Shown here: positions 1 to 6,478 of the stretch, piece after piece
Numbering within the stretch: the first letter of the stretch is position 1
Layout of the letters: every line of letters starts with the position of its first letter
Translations under genes and position numbers: made by a program
The notes under the pieces: generated by a model
Seen by the model: only the letters and a program-made list of their open reading frames with translations
Database searches by the model: none
What the model was told of the DNA's origin: nothing
Assembly: GCA_002423105.1 (NCBI GenBank)
Contig: DIUT01000040.1
Span: forward strand, 1 to 14,389
Direction: 5' to 3'
DNA length: 14,389 nt
From: Geobacter sp. UBA6151
GTDB taxonomy: Bacteria; Desulfobacterota; Desulfuromonadia; Geobacterales; Pseudopelobacteraceae

Positions 1-21
1 GTCCACTATTGACAGGACAGG

Positions 22-1656
22 TCAGATGGCCTCGATTACCGTCTCTGCCCGCGTTGCATCGATAGTCTCTCCAAGCTCGGCCCGTAGTTCCTTGTTGAGC
101 GCCGTGGAGATAGTGATACCGGCGCTCCGTAACCGTTTGAAGAATTCCATGATTGATATTTGTGCAGGTGCTGTGTTGCGGGCCAATTCAATGGGAGTGC
201 CACGCTTCGGCAGGGCAGAAAGGTTGCCAACCTTGTCGGCAAAGCCTTCGAAGGCGTTCAACCCGGCAAAGGGCATAGCTTTCTTGCTCGGCTGGCGGCT
301 TCCGGTGGCCAATTCGTCCAGGCGCTTGACCGCCTGTTGAGTGGCGGTTTCCGGTTGTGCCTTATATTCTTGGCCGATAATGGCGGCATTGGCCGAGAAG
401 CCGCCCAACTCGGCAGGCAATTTCTCGATGGCTTGGGCCTCGTACAACTGCCCTTCGTAGTTGACGGTGATGATGCCGTCTTTCCATTTCCAGATGTTCT
501 TGATGACCTTGACTTTGCTGCCGTGGGGAATTCTGGCGTGTTTGAGGTTGAACTCCTTGCCCTCGAAGCTGATCCGGTAATTTGAAACTGTCCGTTCTTC
601 CTCAGGCTTATTCATCAAGTCTTGCAATACCGCCCGTTCCGGCAGCTCCCTCAATTGTTCCTGCTTGATCATCAGCCAGCACGAAAGCCTCGTCATTTTG
701 GTGCGTGTGTGCTCGCGGGTGGCGTTCAGCCAGACACAGAAGCCCCGCGCCTTACGGTTCAGATCATCTAGTGTGGTGGCTGGATCGATGCGCAGGCGCG
801 TTTCGAACCACATCTCCCAGATATTGTGTGATACCTCCACGCTGCCTTGACGTCGGGAATTACCCGGAGTTCCGGGAAGAATCTCAACGCCGATCCCGCT
901 CCAGAAGCCATCACCCATGGCACGGGCCTTGGCCCGGCAGCCGCCGTCCATCAACATGGCAAAGGGTACACCGCGAAAGGGGAAATTTGCCTCCTCCTTG
1001 GCCTCCCAAGCACAGCATAAAAAATCGAATAGGTTTTCTGCGGTCTCACCTGCCGACAGGTAGTACTTGATGAACATGAAGCCGGAAAAATGATCGGTAA
1101 GGATGTAGCGTTGTAGTGGTGTCTTGATCTTTTTGAAGTTCTCCAGCTTGTTTTTGTAGAACTCGTCTTGGCGCATGATCTTCATGCCGCCATCGTCCAA
1201 GTAATATTGAATGCAAACACTCGCGTCCACGAGGTGTACATGGTTGGGATGCAGGCTGCGCATCTCCACATGTGGAGTAGGGGCATTCAGTCGCTTCTTG
1301 TCAATCTCACGCTCCCTCAATATCCGGTGCATGGCACCCACCGTAACCTCTCCTCTCATCATGATTCCGTTATCGATGGCAAATTCCATGGCATTTTCTA
1401 CCGGAGCAAAGGCTCCCTTGTTTTCCCGTTTCGTGGACCGGACAAAGGAGGCGACGAATTCAATCTGTTCTTCCGCTAATACCCCGATGCCCTTGTCACA
1501 ACGTTTTTTACGTCCTGAACAAAAACCGTATGTCTTGGCAATCTCGTAGAGCGTCTTGACGGTATATCCGTACTGCTCACGGTAAGGCTGCAAAACAGCT
1601 TTCCGCTCGCTTGGTTTTGCCTCCCTCAATTTGCTGACCATCTCGCGTTGCCACAT
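22..1656 (-). CDS. Mu-like DDE transposase (MuA-type)
   Basis: This 544-residue protein is the likely recombinase of the transposable prophage; it would bind the phage ends and catalyse strand transfer. A helical N-terminal DNA-binding part is followed by an rve-type integrase core. Candidate catalytic residues are D144 (HLVDAS), D237 (AMLMDGG) and E274 (QGSVEVSHNIWE), the order and context seen in MuA/IS481-like enzymes; D189 (TDHFSG) is also family-like. Residues about 370-415 have the small beta-barrel look of the Mu transposase C-terminal domain. The length is somewhat below MuA itself (663 residues). The start at 1656 follows the 311-residue gene by 23 bases. A weak AGGGA lies about 10 bases upstream of the ATG. 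The gene ends 21 bases before the window edge, so a following B gene cannot be seen. Confidence 0.88.
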   Translation of the reverse strand: MWQREMVSKLREAKPSERKAVLQPYREQYGYTVKTLYEIAKTYGFCSGRKKRCDKGIGVLAEEQIEFVASFVRSTKRENKGAFAPVENAMEFAIDNGIMMRGEVTVGAMHRILREREIDKKRLNAPTPHVEMRSLHPNHVHLVDASVCIQYYLDDGGMKIMRQDEFYKNKLENFKKIKTPLQRYILTDHFSGFMFIKYYLSAGETAENLFDFLCCAWEAKEEANFPFRGVPFAMLMDGGCRAKARAMGDGFWSGIGVEILPGTPGNSRRQGSVEVSHNIWEMWFETRLRIDPATTLDDLNRKARGFCVWLNATREHTRTKMTRLSCWLMIKQEQLRELPERAVLQDLMNKPEEERTVSNYRISFEGKEFNLKHARIPHGSKVKVIKNIWKWKDGIITVNYEGQLYEAQAIEKLPAELGGFSANAAIIGQEYKAQPETATQQAVKRLDELATGSRQPSKKAMPFAGLNAFEGFADKVGNLSALPKRGTPIELARNTAPAQISIMEFFKRLRSAGITISTALNKELRAELGETIDATRAETVIEAI

Positions 1657-1679
1657 AAAATATTATTCCCTAACTTGGT

Positions 1680-2615
1680 TTATGCTTCACTGGCCTGCTG
1701 CTTTGCCCATGCCTCGTACTCCTGTTCAAAGGCTTCGCACTCGGCAGCCACCTCGGGGTTGATTGTGGGGTTGCCGTAGGTCATTACCGCCGTGTCATAG
1801 GCCGCAAGGGCCTGCATCCTTATGTATTGGAGATTTGATATCAGTGCTGCCCGCATGCGCGGTGTGATGTCGGCAAGGCCGCTCATTGCAGCGTCCGGAT
1901 CGGCTTTCAACATGTAGCCGTCAAAGCCCATTCGCAGGTTTTTCATCTTTTGTAAAAAGGCGTCTTCCTCGGCTGTCATCTCCCTGGCAGCAGCACGATC
2001 TTCCAATTTGGTCAGTTCCTTGTGCAGCTTCTGGATTTCTTTTTCTTTATCCTCAAGCCGCCGATCCTTGGCTTTGACGGTGGCTTGTGCGTCTTCGACC
2101 GCAGTAGCTTTTTCAACAATCACTTGTTCAATCAAGTCCTTAATCTCTTCACGAGAAGCTGATTCGAGATTGATTACCTTCCCCTCTCGGATTTCCAACC
2201 GCTTTTCATCAGGGAGGGAGGCATAGCTTAGAAGGTCGCGACGAGTGAACCCAACCTGTCCAAGAAGTTGGACTTCTTCAGCGGTCAATGTTCGGGCTAT
2301 TTTGAGGTTATTGTAGGCAGTCGAACGGCCAAGCCCAAGCTGTTCCAAATAATCATCAGTACTCGTAACGCCCGATATTTTAAGATGTTCCTCGTTGTCA
2401 ATTAGTTGGGCAATCTGTTTGTATTCAAGAAATTCGGCAATCAACCTCATCGCACGGAACGCTTGTGCCCGCCCTGAAATCAGTCCAACATTGTGGACTG
2501 CATTCATGTTGTTTTTCATCGTCGCAAGCTCCATATCGGCCTGCTCCCTGGCCATCTTTGAAACCGTTTCCAACGCAAGTACATCTGCATCTTTTGGCTT
2601 TGGTTTCCCGGACAT
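1680..2615 (-). CDS. Phage early protein with HTH-like segment and coiled coil, function unknown
   Basis: This 311-residue protein is not recognised with certainty. Residues about 85-110 (DDYLEQLGLGRSTAYNNLKIA) look like a helix-turn-helix as found in phage and ParB-like DNA-binding proteins. Residues about 165-215 are charged heptad-like helix, a probable coiled coil. The C-terminal 90 residues are helical and acidic. It is preceded by a strong AAGGAGGT site six bases before the ATG, and its start codon overlaps the stop of the upstream gene (TGATG), so the two are probably translationally coupled. Its place between the Ner-like regulator and the transposase suggests an early function such as transposition, partition or regulation; this is inference from position only. 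Confidence 0.75.
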   Translation of the reverse strand: MSGKPKPKDADVLALETVSKMAREQADMELATMKNNMNAVHNVGLISGRAQAFRAMRLIAEFLEYKQIAQLIDNEEHLKISGVTSTDDYLEQLGLGRSTAYNNLKIARTLTAEEVQLLGQVGFTRRDLLSYASLPDEKRLEIREGKVINLESASREEIKDLIEQVIVEKATAVEDAQATVKAKDRRLEDKEKEIQKLHKELTKLEDRAAAREMTAEEDAFLQKMKNLRMGFDGYMLKADPDAAMSGLADITPRMRAALISNLQYIRMQALAAYDTAVMTYGNPTINPEVAAECEAFEQEYEAWAKQQASEA

Positions 2616-2920
2616 CAGTTACCTCCTTGTATGGAGATGGATTCAAGATCTCGGTCTATACGATCACGCTGGGTTTCAAGGTTGCTTTTGACTCTCGCCC
2701 ATAAGAGCGCCATTCCCATTCCCAATTCCCACGCATCATTCAACTGTCGGACAAAACCATGCTCAGCCAGTGAAACCAAATGACACATGACCGTACCTAC
2801 TGGAAAACCTGTCGCACGGGCTATGGCTGGCGCTGTTACCGGTTTGTTGTTAGAGCCAATATATTTCAGGATGTGTCCTGTCTTGATAACCGCATCAATC
2901 CGCCGATAGCTTGTTGACAT
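2615..2920 (-). CDS. IclR-type winged-helix protein, DNA-binding domain only
   Basis: This 101-residue protein resembles the N-terminal winged helix of IclR-family regulators: helix, then PVTAPAIARATGFPVGTVMCHLVSLAEHGFVRQ as helix-turn-helix plus wing (about residues 27-60). The C-terminal effector domain of true IclR proteins is absent; a short helix follows instead (residues 68-95). The start at 2920 has a GGGAGGG site nine bases upstream. It lies 12 bases after the preceding gene and overlaps the next start codon by one base. It is likely an early phage regulator or DNA-binding accessory protein. What it binds cannot be told from the sequence. Confidence 0.75.
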   Translation of the reverse strand: MSTSYRRIDAVIKTGHILKYIGSNNKPVTAPAIARATGFPVGTVMCHLVSLAEHGFVRQLNDAWELGMGMALLWARVKSNLETQRDRIDRDLESISIQGGN

Positions 2921-2932
2921 GTCACGCCCTCC

Positions 2933-3379
2933 CTATTCTGTGATTCTTGCTTTTTTAAGGGCCTTCAGCTTGGTTGCCAGTTCGTCAATCTGTGACTCGA
3001 TCCGCCCGATCTCAGCCTGTCTGATTTCATCACCGACAAACACCCTGCAACCACGTTTTCGGGCCATAAACTCAGTCAGTGCATACGTGTCGCATGAAAT
3101 TTCTAAGGCCGTGGCGTATTCAAACGGAAAACGCCATGCCTCCCTTGATTCCGCCGTCCATGCGTCCAACATTGCCTTTGAAATGTCATGCCCAGTCAAC
3201 TCAGACATGCGAGATGCCACCTCGAAACGGCTCTTCGTGGTCTTTTTTAAAACGTCGGAAAGCAGATGACGCAGTTCCTTGGCATAGTCCAGGCTGGCCG
3301 GTTGCGGATTTACGGTACGTGGGATCTCAAACAACTCTTCAAGAGTAAGTTGTCGCGGGTCGGAAGTGGTCGTTTTCAT
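2933..3379 (-). CDS. Mu-like phage early protein, function unknown (paralogue of 4562-4990)
   Basis: A 148-residue protein seen in early regions of Mu-like phages but without a function that I know. The central part (residues 29-113) carries the pattern SLDYAKELRHLL, then SRMSELTGHDISKAMLDAW, then EISCDTYALTEFMA. A charged C-terminal helix (residues 120-145) looks like a coiled coil. The central part aligns with residues 49-133 of the protein encoded at 4562-4990 on the other side of the repressor, so the two are probably paralogues. The gene follows the Ner-like gene by two bases, with a GGGGGTAGA ribosome site overlapping that gene's end. Confidence 0.75.
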   Translation of the reverse strand: MKTTTSDPRQLTLEELFEIPRTVNPQPASLDYAKELRHLLSDVLKKTTKSRFEVASRMSELTGHDISKAMLDAWTAESREAWRFPFEYATALEISCDTYALTEFMARKRGCRVFVGDEIRQAEIGRIESQIDELATKLKALKKARITE

Positions 3380-3381
3380 GT

Positions 3382-3699
3382 CTATCTACCCCCAGCCATT
3401 AGACGTTGCCGACCTTTTGGCCGTGTGTTATCGTGTCGCGGGTATCGGGAAGAATGCCGGATAGGGAGCCCGTTTTTGTCGTACCGTTCCGGCCATATTT
3501 CCTGCGGCAATAGGCCGATCTTATCGGCAACAATGCGCTCCCATTTTGGTAGGTGCTGATTGGAAACGGCATCTACAGCGCCGTGGGTAACTCCATATTC
3601 CTTACCCAGGCGGCGAAGGCTGTACCCTTTCAGCCGCAGCTGATACTTGATCCATTCCCACCGCTCGGTGGGTTCTTTTGGGATGTATATTTTCATCAT
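3382..3699 (-). CDS. ner: Ner-like (Nlp family) winged-helix regulator
   Basis: From the start at 3699 the protein has 105 residues. The segment WEWIKYQLRLKGYSLRRLGKEYGVTHGAVDAV, then KWERIVADKIGLLPQEIWPERYD matches the Ner/SfsB family, which in Mu damps early transcription and represses the repressor promoter. The reading frame is open upstream to a TTG at 3780, but that part is poor coding sequence and covers the operators. Two adjacent ATGs (3699 and 3696) precede the conserved part and neither has a ribosome binding site. A good promoter places transcription start at about 3699, so the message may be leaderless. The basic C-terminal tail (about residues 80-105) extends beyond the domain. 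It is the first gene of the leftward early operon. Confidence 0.82.
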   Translation of the reverse strand: MMKIYIPKEPTERWEWIKYQLRLKGYSLRRLGKEYGVTHGAVDAVSNQHLPKWERIVADKIGLLPQEIWPERYDKNGLPIRHSSRYPRHDNTRPKGRQRLMAGGR

Positions 3700-3705
3700 G
3701 GAGAA

Positions 3706-3734
3706 TATATACACAATATTTTTATCGGTATCAA
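3706..3734 (-). promoter_or_regulatory. Leftward early promoter (Pe-like) of the prophage
   Basis: On the minus strand, TTGATA (3734-3729) and TATATA (3711-3706) are separated by exactly 17 bases, a good sigma70 match. The expected start point, about seven bases beyond the -10, is the A of the Ner ATG at 3699. The -35 overlaps the first copy of the 20-bp operator-like repeat. Confidence 0.6.
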
Positions 3735-3824
3735 TAGAAATATTTATCGCAAGATCGTTTTTGACTAATTTTTTTGTCAAAACTTCGGAGCAAGCCGCTG
3801 CTTGATAGAAATAACTATCGGAAG
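3734..3824. promoter_or_regulatory. Operator-like repeats in the lysis/lysogeny control region
   Basis: Two 20-bp direct copies, ATAGAAATATTTATCGCAAG (3734-3753) and ATAGAAATAACTATCGGAAG (3805-3824), match at 17 of 20 positions and begin 71 bases apart. The second contains the inverted repeat GATAG-N6-CTATC. A partial third copy, AATATTTTTATCGG, lies at about 3715-3728. Between them is an AT-rich inverted repeat with TTTTGAC and GTCAAAA arms at about 3759-3782. These are the natural candidates for repressor and Ner binding sites. Confidence 0.6.
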
Positions 3825-3869
3825 TTGAAAATATGACCTCAACCTATGTTTTTTCAGAGGGAGTTGAAA

Positions 3870-4553
3870 ATGGCTGAAACGGTGGCTTTGGATTTGGCAA
3901 ATCGGCTGAAAGCAGTTCGGGAAAAGCTAAAATATTCGCAGCGCGAAATGTCCGTTGCCGTAGATGCCAGCCTTACATCTTGGCAAGGTTATGAAGCGGG
4001 TAAAAACATTCCTGGTGGTAATGTCCTTGCTGCTTTGGCTCGGATGGGATTTGATGTAAATTGGATTTTAACAGGTGAAGGGGATATGAAACGGGGAACT
4101 CCGATCTTTGAACCGGCTCCAGATTCTGAGGGCACAATGGCGGTAAAGTTCAAGCTTGTGCGGGGTGACACACCATTACAGGAGTTTTGCCGCAACTTCC
4201 ATTGGCATGAAGAAGGGTGGAAGTCAATTGAAGACGGAGAGAATGAGCCGGGATGGGTTCTGATTTATCGCATCTGCCACGATCTTGGGATAAGTCCTTC
4301 TTGGATGATCGAAAATGAAGGCCCAATGAAAAAGAAAGATGCATATGTTGCAAGACATGGAGTTGTTGACGAGGCGTTACTGGAAGCAGCCATTGAAGTA
4401 TCGGAGGAATTGCTCGTTTCTTTGGAAAAGCAGACAACGCCGAAGCAAAAGACCCAATTAATCCTTGCGCTCTACGATCTAGCTAGCAAGAGGGAAGACC
4501 ACGCAGTTGATCGGCCAACTGCATTGAGGCTGGTCAAGCTGATGGCGGCATAG
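3870..4553 (+). CDS. Mu-like phage repressor with tandem HTH units
   Basis: The 227-residue protein starts at 3870, where GAGGGAG lies six bases upstream; an in-frame ATG at 3846 has no such site. Residues about 8-75 form a Cro/CI-type HTH (YSQREMSVAVDASLTSWQGYEAG, then WILTGEGDMK). Residues about 101-155 repeat the same pattern in diverged form (LQEFCRNF, GWKSIEDGENEPG, SWMIENEGPMK). The remaining C-terminus is helical and may oligomerise. There is no S24 peptidase domain, so RecA-stimulated self-cleavage is not expected. It is transcribed away from the Ner-like gene, as the Mu c repressor is. By position and fold it is the lysogeny repressor. Confidence 0.85.
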   Translation: MAETVALDLANRLKAVREKLKYSQREMSVAVDASLTSWQGYEAGKNIPGGNVLAALARMGFDVNWILTGEGDMKRGTPIFEPAPDSEGTMAVKFKLVRGDTPLQEFCRNFHWHEEGWKSIEDGENEPGWVLIYRICHDLGISPSWMIENEGPMKKKDAYVARHGVVDEALLEAAIEVSEELLVSLEKQTTPKQKTQLILALYDLASKREDHAVDRPTALRLVKLMAA

Positions 4554-4561
4554 GAGAGGAC

Positions 4562-4990
4562 ATGTCAAGAGAAGAGGAAAAAAATAAGCTGCGGGGCATA
4601 CTTGCAGAGATAGTTAGCGGCACAGGAAATCGTATAAATCCAGAAGAAAACAAATTGCCACCTCAATCACAAGGTTTGATTAATAGCGATCCTCTTGCTG
4701 TTGGATCACTTGATATTGCAATGGGATTTCGACAATGCCTTAGAAGAGCTATCGCTGCTAGCGGAAAAGATCTTTATGAGATTGCAGGAGAAATTGATAG
4801 ATTGACAAAATCTGATTTCACAAAAAACACTCTGGACAAGTGCATCTCAAATAATTTTACATACGGTATTCATGCTGAATGGTTGACAGCTTTTTGCTAC
4901 GTGGTCGGAACCGTTGAGCCGTTCCAATATTTATTAGAACCTTTAGGTAGCAATGTCGTCACCAAAGCCAATGTCAGAGTAACAAACTAA
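4562..4990 (+). CDS. Phage protein of unknown function (paralogue of 2933-3379)
   Basis: A 142-residue protein nine bases after the repressor, with a GGAGAGG site before the ATG; the two are probably cotranscribed in the lysogen. Residues 49-133 align almost without gaps with residues 29-113 of the protein at 2933-3379: both begin SLD-x-A, share RLT/ELT-x-x-D-x-x-K-x-x-LD, and continue with a similar helical part. It has a different N-terminus of about 48 residues and lacks the charged C-terminal helix. The DNA is noticeably richer in A and T than the transposase gene. A role in lysogeny maintenance or immunity is possible but not shown. Confidence 0.72.
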   Translation: MSREEEKNKLRGILAEIVSGTGNRINPEENKLPPQSQGLINSDPLAVGSLDIAMGFRQCLRRAIAASGKDLYEIAGEIDRLTKSDFTKNTLDKCISNNFTYGIHAEWLTAFCYVVGTVEPFQYLLEPLGSNVVTKANVRVTN

Positions 4991-5027
4991 TACTTAAAAA
5001 CTTCTTAGCCTTGCAGGAGCGCGCAAA

Positions 5028-5465
5028 ATGGATAACAAAATCAACTTGAGCCTACCAGAATATCAGCAAGGTTGCGGACGTGTAGGCGATGGGCTGTTAC
5101 ATTTGGACTGGGCGAGACAGGCGGCCCGTGCCGGTGATGCCGACAGGGCGCGGATGGAATACATGAAAGCTGCCGAAAGCTGGCGGCAGGCCAACGAAAC
5201 AGAAGTCGGAAAGTGGACAAGAGAGCTTGAGCTTGCAAACAGGGAATATGCTGAATTCGTCCAGGCCGATCCAGTCTACAGAAGCGGTATAGCCGCGCTG
5301 CTCCCGATCATCAAGGCAACGCCCGGCATTCTGCAAACTGATCTGTACAAGGCGTGCCCCGGCATCGAACGGGAAAACATCTCGTACATCCTTTATTTCG
5401 CTGCATCATCTGGAATGATCAATCGGACAAAAAAAGGCCGTACCTACGAACTGCACTCGGCCTGA
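5028..5465 (+). CDS. Hypothetical prophage protein with probable winged-helix C-terminus
   Basis: A 145-residue protein, not recognised. Residues about 20-75 are helical and repetitive in composition (ARQAARAGDADRARMEYMKAAESW), like a single helical hairpin of the TPR kind. Residues about 88-143 (IAALLPIIKATPGILQTDLYKA, then ISYILYFAASSGMINRTKKGRTYEL) have the pattern of a winged helix: recognition helix, then a basic wing. GCAGGAGCG precedes the ATG by about eight bases. It is the last gene before the prophage end and reads in the same direction as the repressor, so it is probably expressed in the lysogen. Confidence 0.68.
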   Translation: MDNKINLSLPEYQQGCGRVGDGLLHLDWARQAARAGDADRARMEYMKAAESWRQANETEVGKWTRELELANREYAEFVQADPVYRSGIAALLPIIKATPGILQTDLYKACPGIERENISYILYFAASSGMINRTKKGRTYELHSA

Positions 5466-5485
5466 CCGACGCCACAAATGTGAAA

Positions 5486-5587
5486 GGATCCGTTGACCTT
5501 CGGCGGGACGCCACTCCCGCAAGCCCTCATCAGTGGCCTTACGGCCAAAGGGGTCGGCAGGCTATGGCCGGGCCAGTCAACGAATCC
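5486..5587. other. GC-rich structured element closed by a 12-bp stem (possible ncRNA or small inverted-repeat element)
   Basis: GGATCCGTTGAC (5486-5497) pairs with GTCAACGAATCC (5576-5587) with a single mismatch, closing a 102-base unit. Inside are smaller hairpins: GCGGGA/TCCCGC near 5503-5520 and TGGCC-TTAC-GGCCA at 5534-5547. It is GC-rich and lies in AT-rich flanks. It does not end in a T tract, so it is not a standard terminator. It could be a structured RNA, a miniature inverted-repeat element or a DNA-level protein site. No known RNA family was recognised. Confidence 0.5.
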
Positions 5588-5677
5588 TAAAAAAAGAATA
5601 AGTGCCACAAGGCAAGAATGCAAGCAAAGTTGATCGTAACAACCACACTTAGCTATTCCTCAAACAATCCTTGAAAT

Positions 5678-5808
5678 TATCCCTTTAGTGGGATGCATCC
5701 CGCATCAACTCAGATCATCCCGCATCCACTTATCACATCTTTAGTATTCCTCTTTTAACACCTCCCTTCATTGGATAAAATCATTGGGATAAACGTGGTA
5801 TCAGACAT
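5678..5808. repeat. Candidate transposase end-binding repeats at the prophage end
   Basis: ATCCCGCATC occurs at 5697-5706 and 5717-5726, exactly 20 bases apart, with similar flanks. The first copy overlaps the palindrome GGGATGCATCCC (5690-5701). Closer to the end, CATTGGATAAA (5769-5779) and CATTGGGATAAA (5783-5794) form another direct pair. TTATCCC also appears at 5678. Apart from these repeats the stretch 5588-5800 holds no gene that I can support. Multiple short repeats just inside the end are what a Mu-type transposase needs; assignment is inferred. Confidence 0.45.
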
Positions 5809-6361
5809 GATTGTGCAACAGTTCCACCGGAGGAGTATTACCCAAAAAACCTTGCAGACGGTGGTAGCAGAACAGGCGCTTCAAAAAAATTTCCCGGATG
5901 GCCGGATCGTGCAGGCGTCCTTCCTCCTCCATCGGCAACAGCGGAAAAGTGCGCTGCATGGCTGCGGCAAACAGACCGCTGCCGTTTTTGGCCGACTCGT
6001 CGCCAGCGTACACCTTGACCTGCAACAGGCCGCAGCTTGGGGAATCCTTCTTGAAGATGAAACCACACAACTCTTCCTGCTCCAGCCGCCGCACCTTTGC
6101 GCAACAGTAGTCCAGCATCTGCTCCGTCAGGTCACTACGGCTGTAGTTCGTTATCAGGCGAGGATTACACGGATCACCTTCCAGACGCATCGGTTCCCTG
6201 GGAACTGTCATGCCGCATTCCACTTCAGGGCAGACCGGCACAAAACTGAAGAATGCGCCAAGGGTTTCCGTGATATAGCGGTCATGCTTGTGCCCGCCAT
6301 CATAGCGCACCGGCTGGCCCAACAGACATGCGCTCACCCCGACCTTGATTGTCGCCGTCAT
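5801..6361 (-). pseudogene. DUF523 (TudS/YbbK-like) protein, DUF1722 part truncated by the prophage
   Basis: The 186-residue product has the DUF523 hallmarks: SACLLGQPVRYDGGHK (C12), VCPEVECGMTVPREPMRLEGD (C44) and FKKDSPSCGL (C110). These three cysteines are the [4Fe-4S] ligands in the characterised DUF523 desulfidase TudS, which removes sulfur from thiouracil; this substrate is not established here. After residue 150 the sequence HDPAIREIFLKRLFCYHRLQGFL is the linker and start of a DUF1722 domain, which normally continues for another hundred or so residues. Here it stops after LLHNHV. The DUF523 half is complete and may still be active. The start has GGGAGATAGCT before the ATG. It reads divergently from murI. 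Confidence 0.75.
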
Positions 6362-6448
6362 AGCTATCTCCCTTGATCACACCATAGATCATCAGCCAAA
6401 AGTCCGTCAACACGTTGCACATGCAAAGCTTTGCGCTGGTTAATCCCC

Positions 6449-6478
6449 TTGCCTGACATGGCAGAAAGCGTATATAAT
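6449..6478 (+). promoter_or_regulatory. Probable promoter of the murI operon
   Basis: TTGCCT (6449-6454) and a perfect TATAAT (6473-6478) are 18 bases apart, upstream of murI. The palindrome GCAAAGCTTTGC (6423-6434) lies just upstream, and the interrupted palindrome ATGTTG-CA-CAACAT (6491-6504) just downstream of the expected start point. Either could be an operator. Confidence 0.55.

Larger units (their letters stand above)
1..5808 (-). mobile_element. Mu-like transposable prophage, early/left end (partial)
   Basis: The block has the layout of the left end of a Mu-like phage in mirror image: attachment end, repressor, divergent Ner-like regulator, then a DDE transposase. Only the end near 5808 is inside the window; the element continues past position 1, where a MuB-type ATPase and the late genes would be expected. 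The exact right-hand limit is inferred. Read leftward, a TGTCTGATACC start at 5808 would fit a Mu-type TG end and lies where the adjoining DUF523-DUF1722 gene loses similarity to its family. Nearby TG dinucleotides (up to 5822) are also possible. Confidence 0.8.

Noticed and set aside
160..585. A 141-codon plus-strand reading frame and other plus-strand frames between 26 and 1549
   Set aside because: They lie opposite the transposase gene, whose conserved motifs and ribosome context are clear; the plus-strand products have no recognisable domain and look like antisense shadows.
3700..3780. N-terminal extension of the Ner-like gene to the TTG at 3780
   Set aside because: The extension overlaps the operator repeats and promoter and encodes an asparagine/isoleucine-rich stretch unlike the family.
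3846..3869. Upstream start of the repressor at 3846
   Set aside because: The ATG at 3870 has a strong ribosome site six bases upstream and the HTH domain begins after it.
5486..5587. Integron attC site or retron msr-msd as explanation of the structured element
   Set aside because: The ends do not match the attC core consensus in the required orientation, and no reverse transcriptase gene is nearby.
5354..5590. A 78-codon plus-strand frame running through the structured element
   Set aside because: It starts inside the 145-residue gene in another frame, has no ribosome site, and its tail is the GC-rich hairpin element.
5771..6376. A 201-codon plus-strand frame opposite the DUF523 gene
   Set aside because: The minus-strand product carries the conserved DUF523 cysteine motifs; the plus-strand product is compositionally odd and has no motif.
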